Below, in pieces: positions 15,675 through 23,960 of a DNA stretch of 64,000 nt. The stretch's first letter is position 1, and each line of letters starts with the position of its first letter. Location of the stretch: positions 33,753 to 97,752 of the forward strand of contig DEQR01000079.1 in the NCBI GenBank assembly GCA_002360535.1, given 5' to 3'. The notes under the pieces were generated by a model, which worked only from the letters and a program-made list of their open reading frames with translations, was not told the origin of the DNA and made no database searches. Both the position numbers and the translations under genes were made by a program. Source of the DNA: Thiobacillus sp. UBA3361 (GTDB lineage Bacteria; Pseudomonadota; Gammaproteobacteria; Burkholderiales; Thiobacillaceae).

Positions 15675-16046
15675 ATGAATATTGAGACTCTTGCTCAACT
15701 CTCCGAGGCCGTGCGCCAGTTCGGCCGGGAGCGGGACTGGCACCTGTACCACACGCCCAAGAACCTGACGGCGGCCTTGGTGGTGGAGGCGGCGGAGCTG
15801 CTGGAACCCTTCCAGTGGCTCACCGCGGAGGAAAGCCTCGACCTGCCCGAGCACAAACGCGAGGCCGTGCGCCAAGAAATGGCCGACGTGCTGATCTACC
15901 TGGTCAGCCTGGCCAACCTGATGCAGGTGGACCTGCTGCGCGCCGCCCAGGACAAGCTGGCCATCAACGCCCGCAAATATCCCGTGGACAAGGCCCGCGG
16001 CAGTTGCGCCAAGTACGACGAACTGGACCCCGAACCGAAGCCATGA
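15675..16046 (+). CDS. MazG-like nucleotide pyrophosphohydrolase
   Basis: All-alpha NTP pyrophosphohydrolase of 123 aa, which would hydrolyse non-canonical or excess (d)NTPs to the monophosphate. The metal-binding pattern is visible in LVVEAAELLEPFQW (ExxE) and REAVRQEMADVLIYLVSLAN (ExxD). The start MNIETLAQLSEAVRQFGRER at 15675 is chosen because the family begins there. It heads a plus-strand operon in which all genes overlap. Substrate preference is not known; the single short domain resembles the dCTPase/YvdC-like branch rather than full-length MazG. Confidence 0.87.
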   Translation: MNIETLAQLSEAVRQFGRERDWHLYHTPKNLTAALVVEAAELLEPFQWLTAEESLDLPEHKREAVRQEMADVLIYLVSLANLMQVDLLRAAQDKLAINARKYPVDKARGSCAKYDELDPEPKP

Positions 16047-16357
16047 GCCTGTTCCGCCACCACCTGTTTTTCTGCCTGAACCAGCGCGAGGACGGCGGCG
16101 CCTGCTGCACGGACCACGATGCCGAGGCGATGTTCGAATACGCCAAGAAGAAGGCCAAGAAGCTCGGCTTGCACGGCAAGGAGGGGGACTGCCGGGTGAA
16201 CCGCGCCGGCTGTTTCGACCGTTGCGCGGAAGGGCCGGTCTGCGTGGTCTATCCCGACGCGGTCTGGTACACCTATGTCGATCAGGGCGACATCGACGAG
16301 ATCATCGAGGAGCATCTGGGCCACGACCGGGTGGTGGAGCGCCTGCGTCTGCCGTGA
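16043..16357 (+). CDS. Thioredoxin-like [2Fe-2S] ferredoxin
   Basis: A 104-residue Shethna-type ferredoxin with thioredoxin fold. The cluster ligands are probably the cysteines in HHLFFCLNQRE (C10), DCRVNRAGCFDRC and GPVCVVYPD; two adjacent cysteines also occur in GACCTDH. It ends with the acidic helix DIDEIIEEHL typical of the family. Electron-transfer partner unknown. The start overlaps the MazG-like stop by 4 bp and its own stop overlaps the next GTG by 4 bp, a tight translational chain. Confidence 0.87.
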   Translation: MSLFRHHLFFCLNQREDGGACCTDHDAEAMFEYAKKKAKKLGLHGKEGDCRVNRAGCFDRCAEGPVCVVYPDAVWYTYVDQGDIDEIIEEHLGHDRVVERLRLP

Positions 16358-16962
16358 AACGCCACCGATTGCGGGTCAAGGGGCCGGCCGGATTTCTGGA
16401 AACCGTCATCGAGGAGCCCGAGGCCGAGCCGCGCGGCTTGGCCCTCGTCGCCCACCCCCATCCCCTGCATGGCGGCACGCTGGACAACAAGGTCGCACAA
16501 ACCTTGGCCAGGGCCGCACTGAACCGGGGGCTGATCGCCATCCGGCCGAATTTTCGCGGCGTCGGCGGCAGCGAGGGGCGCTTCGATCATGGCCGGGGCG
16601 AGACGGAGGATCTGCTGGCCCTGGCGGAAATGGCCGGCGCCCGTTTCCCCAACCTGCCCTGGACGCTGCTGGGGTTTTCCTTCGGCGCCTACGTCCAACA
16701 CCGGGTGGCCGGATGGTTGCCGGCCCGGCGACTGATCATGGTCGGCCCCGCATTGAGCCTTTACGACTTCGACCCGCCCGCCACGCCCACCGACATCATC
16801 CATGGCGACCGGGACGAGTTGATTCCCCTCGACATGGTCGGGGCCTACGCCGAACGGCACGGCATTCCCCTGCATGTCGTTGCCGGCGCTGGCCATTTCT
16901 TTCACGGCAAGCTGGTGGAACTGCGCACCCTGGTGGAGGACCTGTGTCGCCGCTACGCCTGA
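16354..16962 (+). CDS. Alpha/beta hydrolase (COG2945-type)
   Basis: A serine hydrolase of 202 aa. HPHPLHGGTLDNKV is the oxyanion region, NFRGVGGSEG follows, and the nucleophile elbow is GFSFGAY (Ser near residue 108). The acid is in HGDRDELIPL and the catalytic His in GAGHFFHGKL. The arrangement matches the small dienelactone-hydrolase-like proteins of COG2945, whose substrate is unknown. Translation starts at GTG 16354, coupled to the ferredoxin gene. Confidence 0.87.
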   Translation: MKRHRLRVKGPAGFLETVIEEPEAEPRGLALVAHPHPLHGGTLDNKVAQTLARAALNRGLIAIRPNFRGVGGSEGRFDHGRGETEDLLALAEMAGARFPNLPWTLLGFSFGAYVQHRVAGWLPARRLIMVGPALSLYDFDPPATPTDIIHGDRDELIPLDMVGAYAERHGIPLHVVAGAGHFFHGKLVELRTLVEDLCRRYA

Positions 16963-17852
16963 CCGGGCTGACCAAGCGCTATGCCGGCACGGCGGTGGTG
17001 GACGGTCTCGACCTGGAGATCGCCCCCGGCCGATGCCATGGTCTGTTGGGCCCCAACGGCGCCGGCAAGACCACCACCCTGCGCCTGGCCCTGGGGTTGA
17101 TCGAGGCGGACGCGGGCGAAATCGCCCTGCTGGGCCACCCCATGCCCTGCGGGGCCGCCCTCGCACGCCGCAAGGTCGGGGTGGTGCCGCAGGCCGACAG
17201 CCTCGATCCGGACTTCAGCGTGCGCGAGAACCTGCTCACCTATGGGCGCTACTTCGGGATACCGAAGGCAGAGCTGGAGCGGCGCATCCCCGCCCTCCTG
17301 GAATTCGCCGGCCTGGCCGGCAAGGCCGAGGCCCTGGCACCCAGCCTGTCCGGCGGCATGAAGCGGCGACTGACCCTGGCGCGGGCCCTGATCAACGATC
17401 CCCGGCTGCTGATCCTCGACGAGCCCACCACCGGCCTCGACCCCCAGGCCCGACATCTGGTCTGGCGGGGCCTGCGCCGGCTGATCGCCCAAGGCAAGAC
17501 CCTGCTTCTGACCACCCATTTCATGGAGGAGGCCGAGCGGCTGTGCGACCGCATCAGCATCATCGACCACGGCCGCATCATCGCGGAGGGCTCGCCACGC
17601 GGCCTGATCGAGACCCATATCGAACCGCACGTGGTGGAGGTGTTCGGCGAAGGCATCGCCGGCCTGCACAATTGGGCCGACCGGCATTGCGACCGCTGGG
17701 AACAGGCGGGCGAATCGCTGTTCTGCTATACCCATGACCATCTGGCGCTGACCGCCGAACTGGATCGCATGGGCAGCCCGCGCTATCTGCACCGTCCGGC
17801 CAGCCTGGAGGACGTGTTTCTGAAACTGACCGGCAGGGACCTGAGGGATTGA
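16944..17852 (+). CDS. ABC transporter ATP-binding protein (NodI/DrrA type)
   Basis: ATPase subunit (302 aa) of an ABC-2 exporter. Walker A is GPNGAGKTT (near residues 36-44), the signature is LSGGMKRRL, and Walker B is LLILDEPTTGLD, followed by a switch His in LTTHFMEEAERL. The C-terminal extension of about 80 residues is the DrrA/NodI regulatory part. The GTG at 16944 overlaps the hydrolase by 19 bp. With the permease downstream it forms a half-size two-gene exporter of drug, lipid or saccharide type; no substrate can be named. Confidence 0.92.
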   Translation: MSPLRLTGLTKRYAGTAVVDGLDLEIAPGRCHGLLGPNGAGKTTTLRLALGLIEADAGEIALLGHPMPCGAALARRKVGVVPQADSLDPDFSVRENLLTYGRYFGIPKAELERRIPALLEFAGLAGKAEALAPSLSGGMKRRLTLARALINDPRLLILDEPTTGLDPQARHLVWRGLRRLIAQGKTLLLTTHFMEEAERLCDRISIIDHGRIIAEGSPRGLIETHIEPHVVEVFGEGIAGLHNWADRHCDRWEQAGESLFCYTHDHLALTAELDRMGSPRYLHRPASLEDVFLKLTGRDLRD

Positions 17853-17854
17853 AG

Positions 17855-18607
17855 ATGGGCTGGCTGGCCGTATGGCAACGCAATTTCCGGGTCTGGAAGA
17901 AGCTGGCCGGTCCCTCCATCCTCGGCAACCTGGCCGACCCACTGCTGTACATGCTGGGTCTGGGCTACGGCCTGGGCCAGTTCCTGGGCGAGGTGCAGGG
18001 GGTGCCCTACCTGACCTTCCTGGCCGCCGGCACCCTGGCCTACAGCGTCATGAACAGCGCCACCTTCGAGACTCTCTACTCCGCCTTCTCGCGCATGCAC
18101 GTGCAGAAAACTTGGGAGGCGATCCTCAACACGCCCCTGACGCTGAACGACGTATTGATGGGTGAATGGCTGTGGGCGGCATCCAAGAGCCTGCTGTCCG
18201 GCGTGGCCATCCTGGTCGTGATCTGGGCACTGGGGCTGTACGAGGATTTCGCCCTCAGCCTATTGTTGCTGCCGGTCATCCTGCTGACCGGTCTTTGCTT
18301 TTCCGGCATGGGGCTGATGGTCAACGCCAAGTCGCCGAACTACGACTTCTTTCTGTACTACTTCACCCTGGTGATCACCCCCATGATCCTGCTGGCGGGG
18401 GTCTTCTATCCCACCAACGCCCTGCCCGCCTGGCTAGCGGTCGTGGCCGATTGGCTACCCCTCACCCACGCCATCCAGCTGGCGCGTCCGTTGGTGCTCG
18501 GCCAATTGCCCGAAGCAGCGTTCTGGCACGGGTCGGTCCTGCTGGCCTACGGCGTCGCCGGCTACGCGATCGGCCTGCGCTGGACGCGCCGACGGCTGCT
18601 GCGCTGA
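17855..18607 (+). CDS. ABC-2 type transporter permease (NodJ-like)
   Basis: Membrane subunit of 250 aa with six predicted transmembrane segments, pairing with the ATPase encoded just upstream. The ABC-2 pattern includes YMLGLGYGLGQFLGEVQGVP and the C-terminal ITPMILLAGVFYPTNALPAW with PLTHAIQLARPL, both typical of NodJ-like permeases. I prefer the ATG at 17855, six bases after a GAGGGA ribosome-binding site, over the TTG at 17849. Confidence 0.9.
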   Translation: MGWLAVWQRNFRVWKKLAGPSILGNLADPLLYMLGLGYGLGQFLGEVQGVPYLTFLAAGTLAYSVMNSATFETLYSAFSRMHVQKTWEAILNTPLTLNDVLMGEWLWAASKSLLSGVAILVVIWALGLYEDFALSLLLLPVILLTGLCFSGMGLMVNAKSPNYDFFLYYFTLVITPMILLAGVFYPTNALPAWLAVVADWLPLTHAIQLARPLVLGQLPEAAFWHGSVLLAYGVAGYAIGLRWTRRRLLR

Positions 18608-18651
18608 ACCGTCATGAGAAACACGCCGGGCCGCCCCAAGTGTTGCTTGCA

Positions 18652-18686
18652 CCCCCTCAGGGGGCGGGCTGGGCGCAGCCCAGCCC
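18652..18686. terminator. Double hairpin between convergent operons
   Basis: Two adjacent hairpins: CCCCC-TCA-GGGGG (18652-18664) and a perfect 9-bp stem GGGCTGGGC/GCCCAGCCC with a GCA loop (18666-18686). They lie between the end of the ABC operon and the end of the pyr operon. No T run follows on either strand, so function as a bidirectional terminator is probable but not certain. Confidence 0.6.
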
Positions 18687-18695
18687 TGGGGGCGC

Positions 18696-19982
18696 TCAGT
18701 GGCGCTCGTTGTGGCGGAAATCCACGTGTCCGTCGATCACGGTATAACGCACCTGCCCCTGTAGCTCGTGGCCCAGGAAGGGGCTGTTCTTGCCCAGGCT
18801 GCGTAGGGTCTTCGCGCTCACCGTCCAGTCGGCGTCCGGGTCGAAAACGCACAGGTCGGCCGGTTTGCCGATGCCGATCTCGCCCGCGTCGATACCGAGG
18901 ATACGCGCCGGCCGGTAGGTGATCCGGTCGATGGCCTGGGCCAGGGACAAACCCGCTTCGCGTGCCCATTTCAGGGTCAGCGGCAACAGCAGCTCCACGC
19001 CGGTGGCGCCTGCCTCGGACTCCTGGAACGGGCGTTCCTTGGCATCCTCATCCACCGGCGCATGGTCGGAACAGACTGCGTCGATCAAGCCCTCCGCCAG
19101 CGCCTGGCGGATCGCGTCACGGTCGCGCAGGCTGCGCAGGGGCGGCACCATGTGGCAGTTGGCGTTGAAATCGGCGGTGTCCATCTCCGACAGATGCACG
19201 TGATGGATGCCCACGTCGCAGGTCACCGGCAAACCGTCATGCTTGGCGCGGCGCAGCATGCCAAGGGCCGCGCGCGAGGACAGCCGGCAGAGATGGACCC
19301 GTGCGCCGGTCTCGCGCACCAGCAACAGGATGGTTTGCAGGGCCACGGTCTCGGCCGGCACCGGAATGGGCGGCAGGCCCAGCCGGGCGGCCACCACGCC
19401 GTCGTGGGCAACGCCGGACTGCGACAAATAATGGTCCTGGGGACGCAGCCAGACCGGCAGATCCATGGTCACCGCGTATTCCAGGGCGCGCAGCAGCACC
19501 ATGGTGTTGACCATCTGCGCATCGGCCTGGCTGAAGGCCACGCAGCCTGCCTCGGCGAGTTCGCCCATCTCTGTGAGCCGCTCGCCCTTCAGCTTCCAGG
19601 TCAGCGCCCCCACCGGATAGACGCGCGGGCCGGGCATGTTCTTGGCGCGGAACTTGAGCATCTCCACCAGACCCGGTTCGTCCAGGGGGGGGTCGGTGTC
19701 CGGCGGACAGGCCAGGCTGGTCACCCCGCCGGCGGCGGCGGCGCGCATCTCGGATTCGAGAGTGGCCATGTATTCCAGGCCCGGCTCGCGCAGGCGTACC
19801 GCGAGATCGACCAGGCCGGGGCAAACCACCAAGCCGCTGGCGTCGATCTCCGTGCTGACATGAAAGTCCGCCGGCGCCTGTCCCATGGCGACGATGTGGC
19901 CGGCGGCCACGTAGATGTCCTGAACCTTGTCCAGCCCGGTGGCGGGGTCGATGACGCGGCCGTTCTTGATGCGTATTTTCAT
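18696..19982 (-). CDS. pyrC': Non-catalytic dihydroorotase-like subunit (PyrC'/PyrX)
   Basis: A 428-residue amidohydrolase-fold protein in the dihydroorotase family but without key metal ligands. The HxH of active enzymes (PGLVDxHxHLREPG) reads PGLVDLAVRLREPG here, and the CHVS motif reads CRLSS, so two of the zinc-binding positions are lost. The late motif SDHAPVDEDAKE is kept. In Pseudomonas and several betaproteobacteria such an inactive dihydroorotase (PyrC') is needed structurally by aspartate transcarbamoylase, whose gene pyrB lies 4 bp upstream. An active pyrC should exist elsewhere in the genome. Confidence 0.92.
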   Translation of the reverse strand: MKIRIKNGRVIDPATGLDKVQDIYVAAGHIVAMGQAPADFHVSTEIDASGLVVCPGLVDLAVRLREPGLEYMATLESEMRAAAAGGVTSLACPPDTDPPLDEPGLVEMLKFRAKNMPGPRVYPVGALTWKLKGERLTEMGELAEAGCVAFSQADAQMVNTMVLLRALEYAVTMDLPVWLRPQDHYLSQSGVAHDGVVAARLGLPPIPVPAETVALQTILLLVRETGARVHLCRLSSRAALGMLRRAKHDGLPVTCDVGIHHVHLSEMDTADFNANCHMVPPLRSLRDRDAIRQALAEGLIDAVCSDHAPVDEDAKERPFQESEAGATGVELLLPLTLKWAREAGLSLAQAIDRITYRPARILGIDAGEIGIGKPADLCVFDPDADWTVSAKTLRSLGKNSPFLGHELQGQVRYTVIDGHVDFRHNERH

Positions 19983-19986
19983 CTGC

Positions 19987-20937
19987 TCAATTCCCCGCCA
20001 GGATGCTCATCACCGCCATGCGCACGGCGATGCCGAAGGTCACCTGGGGCAGGATCACAGCCTGCTTGCCGTCGGCCACCTCGGAGTCGATCTCCACGCC
20101 CCGGTTCATCGGCCCCGGATGCATGACGATGGCGTCGGGCCTGGCCCATCTGAGCTTGTCCGGGGTCAGGCCCCAATGTTTGTAATACTCGCCGGCCGAG
20201 GGCAGCAGCGCGCCCTGCATGCGCTCGTTCTGCAGGCGCAGCATGATGATCACGTCCGCGTCGCGGATGCCCGTCTCCATGCGATGATGCACGTGCACGC
20301 CCAGGCTGCTCACGTCGCGGGGCAGCAGGGTCCGTGGCGCCACCACCCGCACCTCCGGGCAACCCAGGGTGGTCAGTGCGTGTATCTGTGAACGCGCCAC
20401 CCGCGAATGCAGCAGGTCGCCGACGATGGTCACGCGCAGGTTGTGGAAGTCGCCCTTGAAGTGGCGGATGGTGAACATGTCCAGCAGCCCCTGGGTGGGG
20501 TGGGCGCAGCGCCCATCGCCGGCGTTGACCACGTGGATGTGGGGCGCCACGTGGCGGGCGATCAGGTGCGGCGCGCCGCTGGAGGCGTGGCGGACCACGA
20601 ACATGTCCGCCTGCATGGCCGACAGGTTGGCCACCGTGTCCAGCAGGGTCTCGCCCTTGCTCTGGGCCGAGGTGGCGATGTTCAGGTTGACCACGTCGGC
20701 GGACAGCCGCTTGGCGGCGATCTCGAAGGTGGTGCGGGTGCGCGTGGAACTCTCGAAGAACAGGTTGAAGATGGCCTTGCCGCGCAGCAGCGGCACCTTC
20801 TTCACCTCCCGCTCGGCCACCGAAATGAAAGACTCCGCGGTGTCCAGTATCTGGGTCAGGATGCGCGCCGGCAGGCCCTCCAGGGTCAGCAGATGGCGCA
20901 GGCGCCCATCCTCGGTCAGCTGCAGATTGGGGATCAT
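19987..20937 (-). CDS. pyrB: Aspartate carbamoyltransferase catalytic subunit
   Basis: Catalyses carbamoyl phosphate + aspartate to carbamoyl aspartate, the first committed step of pyrimidine synthesis (316 aa). Active-site motifs are FFESSTRTRTTFEIAAKRL, DGRCAHPTQGLLDMF and MHPGPMNRGVEI. The start MIPNLQLTEDG at 20937 overlaps the pyrR stop by 4 bp. No pyrI is next to it, fitting the class that assembles with an inactive dihydroorotase (PyrC') encoded just downstream. Confidence 0.96.
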   Translation of the reverse strand: MIPNLQLTEDGRLRHLLTLEGLPARILTQILDTAESFISVAEREVKKVPLLRGKAIFNLFFESSTRTRTTFEIAAKRLSADVVNLNIATSAQSKGETLLDTVANLSAMQADMFVVRHASSGAPHLIARHVAPHIHVVNAGDGRCAHPTQGLLDMFTIRHFKGDFHNLRVTIVGDLLHSRVARSQIHALTTLGCPEVRVVAPRTLLPRDVSSLGVHVHHRMETGIRDADVIIMLRLQNERMQGALLPSAGEYYKHWGLTPDKLRWARPDAIVMHPGPMNRGVEIDSEVADGKQAVILPQVTFGIAVRMAVMSILAGN

Positions 20938-21437
20938 GCCACCGGCCTCTGCTTCAGAACCCAGTGCAGGCGGCCATCCTCCTCGCGCACCAGGGAGATA
21001 TGCTCGTCGTCGGCCATGTACAGCATGGCGCCCACGAAATCCGGGCAAACCGGCAATTCCCGCCCGCCGCGGTCGGCCAGCACCGCCAGGCGCACCGCCG
21101 CCGGGCGGCCGTAGTCGAAGATGAGATTCAGCGCCGCGCGCACCGTGCGGCCGGTATAGAGCACGTCATCGACCAGCAGGATGTGGCGGTTCTCCACTTC
21201 GAAGGGGATGCGCGACGGTTTGACCTCGGGATGCAGACCGATACGGGAGAAATCGTCCCGGTAGAAGGCGATGTCCAGCACGCCGCGTGGCACATCCGCG
21301 CCCAGGCGCTCGGCCAGGGCGTCCATCACCCACACGCCGCCGGTGTGAATGCCCAGGAAGGCGCAGTCGCTGCGCATGAGCGGCAGCATCTGCGCGGCCA
21401 ACTTGTCCAGCAGCTCATCGGGCGTGGGCAGATTCAT
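20934..21437 (-). CDS. pyrR: PyrR bifunctional pyrimidine operon regulator/uracil phosphoribosyltransferase
   Basis: A 167-residue phosphoribosyltransferase-fold protein. The PRPP-binding loop is ILLVDDVLYTGRTVRAAL near residues 93-110 and the N-terminal part has FLGIHTGGVWV. PyrR acts on pyrimidine gene expression and may have uracil phosphoribosyltransferase activity. Its place directly before pyrB and pyrC' supports this assignment. No clear PyrR-binding RNA loop was found upstream, and the gene overlaps ruvX by 23 bp. Confidence 0.93.
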   Translation of the reverse strand: MNLPTPDELLDKLAAQMLPLMRSDCAFLGIHTGGVWVMDALAERLGADVPRGVLDIAFYRDDFSRIGLHPEVKPSRIPFEVENRHILLVDDVLYTGRTVRAALNLIFDYGRPAAVRLAVLADRGGRELPVCPDFVGAMLYMADDEHISLVREEDGRLHWVLKQRPVA

Positions 21438-21864
21438 GGTCTTCTATCGCCTTCATGGAAAAATGGTCCTGCAAAATGCGCCGGGCCGCCATGCCGTCCA
21501 GTGCGGCCTTGCGGTGGACGCCGCGGACACCGGCCTCGGCCAGTTCGGACTCGGCGGCGGCCGAGGTCAGGCGCTCGTCCACCAAGACCACCGGCAGGGC
21601 GAACCGGCCGTGCAACTGGTTGGCAAAGCGCCGGCAGCGGTGGGTCATCTCGTGTTCCGTCCCATCCAGCCCCAAGGGCAGGCCGACGACCAATTCCACC
21701 GGGCGCCATTCCCCGATCAGCGCGGCGATGCGCGCGAAACGCGGGCCGTTGGCCTCGCCGGCGATCACTTCCAGGGCATGGGCGGTGCCGGTCTCCCACT
21801 CGCCGACGGCCACACCGATGCGTTTCAGGCCGAAATCGAAGGCCAGGACCGTCCCCCGTTTCAA
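21415..21864 (-). CDS. ruvX: Putative pre-16S rRNA nuclease / Holliday junction resolvase-like protein (YqgF/RuvX)
   Basis: RNase H-like fold protein of 149 aa implicated in 16S rRNA 5' maturation. The N-terminus LAFDFGLKRIGVAVGE contains the first catalytic Asp; the second acidic site is in LVDERLTSAAAE and the last in KAALDGMAARRILQDHF. I place the start at TTG 21864, overlapping the yqgE stop (TTGA). The yqgE-yqgF pairing is widespread. Confidence 0.92.
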   Translation of the reverse strand: MKRGTVLAFDFGLKRIGVAVGEWETGTAHALEVIAGEANGPRFARIAALIGEWRPVELVVGLPLGLDGTEHEMTHRCRRFANQLHGRFALPVVLVDERLTSAAAESELAEAGVRGVHRKAALDGMAARRILQDHFSMKAIEDHESAHAR

Positions 21865-22421
21865 GCGTGTCCCGCCACCTCGGACAGCATCGACAGGTCG
21901 ATCCCCAGCAGTTGCATGGCCGCCGGCAGGCGCTGGTCGGGGAGCAGGTCGAAGATGACATGGGGGTCGGCGGGCACGGTCAGCCAAGCATTCTGCTTGA
22001 TCTCGTCCTCCAGTTGCCCCGGCCCCCAGCCGGCATAACCCAGGGTCACCAGGATCTGGTCCGGACCCGCGCTGCTGGCCGAGGCCTCCAAGATGTCCTT
22101 GGAGGTGGTCAGACCCACGCGTTCGTTGATCGCCAGGGTGGAACTCCAGTCGCCTATAGGACGATGCAGCACGAAGCCGCGTTCCATCTGCACCGGGCCG
22201 CCGTAATAGACCGGCAGGTGGATCAGGCGCTGGTCCTCCAGATGCAGGCCGATCTGGTCGAACAATTTGTCGAGCGACAGTTCGATGGGCCGGTTGATCA
22301 CCACCCCCAGGGCGCCCTGCTCACCGTGATCGCAGATGTAGGTCAACGTGCCGGAGAAATTCGGGTCCGTCATGTTGGGCATGGCGATCAGGAAATGGTC
22401 GGTGAAATTGGCGTTTTCCAT
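21861..22421 (-). CDS. YqgE/AlgH family protein
   Basis: A 186-residue protein of the UPF0301 (YqgE/AlgH) family. Family features are LTDHFLIAMPNM at the N-terminus, YICDHGEQGALGVVINRP near residues 28-45, YYGGPVQMERGFVLH near 73-87 and TLGYAGWGPGQLEDEIKQNAW near 126-146. Biochemical function is unknown, although an AlgH role in alginate regulation has been proposed in Pseudomonas. It heads the yqgE-ruvX-pyrR-pyrB-pyrC' operon. Confidence 0.93.
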   Translation of the reverse strand: MENANFTDHFLIAMPNMTDPNFSGTLTYICDHGEQGALGVVINRPIELSLDKLFDQIGLHLEDQRLIHLPVYYGGPVQMERGFVLHRPIGDWSSTLAINERVGLTTSKDILEASASSAGPDQILVTLGYAGWGPGQLEDEIKQNAWLTVPADPHVIFDLLPDQRLPAAMQLLGIDLSMLSEVAGHA

Positions 22422-22509
22422 GATGGGGGGTGGTGGCTTTGAATCATTGTAATCCCCTCATCTGGCCGCGCAAAATGCCCTTCCCCGCGCCCGCCGGCCT
22501 TCACTTCCG

Positions 22510-23925
22510 ATGCCCGCCGCCCTCGTCTGGTTTCGCCGCGATCTTCGTCTCGCCGACCACGCCGCGCTGCACTATGCCTTGCGCCAGTCGGAGCGCGTGC
22601 ATTGCGCGTTCGTGTTCGACACCGACATTCTGGACCGCCTTGCCGACCACGCCGACCGCCGGGTGGAATTCATCCACGCCAGCGTCGCCGAACTGGCCGC
22701 ACGCCTGCGCCGGGCGGGCGGTGGCCTGCACGTCCTGCACGGCCCGGCCCGTCGTCTGATCCCCGAGCTGGCTGTGCGGCTGGGAGTGGCGGCGGTGTAT
22801 GCCAACCGCGACTACGAACCGGCCGCCGTCGCCCGGGACGGCGAGGTGGATACCGCCCTGCGGGCCGACGGCCGCGTCCTGCGCCTGTTCAGAGACCAGG
22901 TGATCTTCGAGACGGACGAGGTACTCAATCAACAGGGCCGGCCATTCCACGTCTTTACCCCCTACAAGCGGGCCTGGCTGGCCCGGCTGGATGCAGGGCG
23001 ACTGGCAAGTCACGCGGTGGACGAACATCTCGGCCGGCTGGCGCCCCACGATGCGCACGCCGCCGATCTGCCCGGCCTGGAGGCGCTGGGCTTCCGCACT
23101 GCCAGCCTCACCGGGCTCGGCATCACCCCCGGCGAATCCGGTGCCCAGGCTGCTTGGCGCAACTTCCGGGAACGCATCCACGCCTACCGGCAACACCGCG
23201 ACTACCCCGGCCTGGAAGGGACTTCACGGCTCTCCGTCCACCTGCGCTTCGGCACTCTCTCGGTCAGGGAACTGGCCAGGCATGCGCGGGAACAAGGCGG
23301 CGAGGGCTCAGAAACCTGGCTCTCCGAGCTGATCTGGCGCGAGTTCTACCAGATGCTGCTGTGGCACTACCCGGAAACGGCCGAACATGCCTTCCAGCGC
23401 AGGTTCGATGCCTTGCCCTGGCCCAACCCGTCCGGTCATTTCGAGGCCTGGTCCGGGGCCGGCACCGGCTATCCGATCGTCGATGCCGCCATGCGCCAGC
23501 TCGACTGGACGGGCCACATGCACAACCGCCTGCGCATGATCGTCGCCAGTTTCCTGGTGAAGGACCTGCACGTGGATTGGCGCCTGGGCGAACGCCATTT
23601 CGCCGCGAAGCTGATCGACTACGACCAGGCCGCCAACGTGGGCGGCTGGCAGTGGTGCGCCTCGGTGGGCACCGACGCCCAGCCCTGGTTCCGCATCTTC
23701 AACCCGGTCACCCAGTCGGAGAGGTTCGACCCCGACGGCCGCATCATCCGCCGCTGGCTGCCGGAACTGGCGGCCGTGCCGGACCGACACCTGCACGCCC
23801 CCTGGCGGATGCCGGCCGCGGCTCAGGCGGCCTGCGGCGTCATCATCGGGCGGGACTATCCGCCGCCTATCGTCGATCATGGGCGGGCGCGGGAGGTCAC
23901 ACTGGCGCTGTTTCGGCATGCCTGA
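22510..23925 (+). CDS. phrB: Deoxyribodipyrimidine photolyase
   Basis: Light-driven flavoprotein of 471 aa that repairs cyclobutane pyrimidine dimers. The N-terminal antenna domain starts LVWFRRDLRLADHAAL. The FAD-binding domain carries SRLSVHLRFGTLSVREL, LIWREFYQMLLWHYPE, and a long run including MRQLDWTGHMHNRLRMIVAS, and WQWCASVGTDAQPWFRIFNP. All are class I CPD photolyase features. It is a single gene, divergent from yqgE across about 90 bp and convergent with the SDR gene. Confidence 0.95.
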   Translation: MPAALVWFRRDLRLADHAALHYALRQSERVHCAFVFDTDILDRLADHADRRVEFIHASVAELAARLRRAGGGLHVLHGPARRLIPELAVRLGVAAVYANRDYEPAAVARDGEVDTALRADGRVLRLFRDQVIFETDEVLNQQGRPFHVFTPYKRAWLARLDAGRLASHAVDEHLGRLAPHDAHAADLPGLEALGFRTASLTGLGITPGESGAQAAWRNFRERIHAYRQHRDYPGLEGTSRLSVHLRFGTLSVRELARHAREQGGEGSETWLSELIWREFYQMLLWHYPETAEHAFQRRFDALPWPNPSGHFEAWSGAGTGYPIVDAAMRQLDWTGHMHNRLRMIVASFLVKDLHVDWRLGERHFAAKLIDYDQAANVGGWQWCASVGTDAQPWFRIFNPVTQSERFDPDGRIIRRWLPELAAVPDRHLHAPWRMPAAAQAACGVIIGRDYPPPIVDHGRAREVTLALFRHA

Positions 23926-23960
23926 GGCCAGCGCGGCGGCCACTCCGCGGGGTCCCAGCC

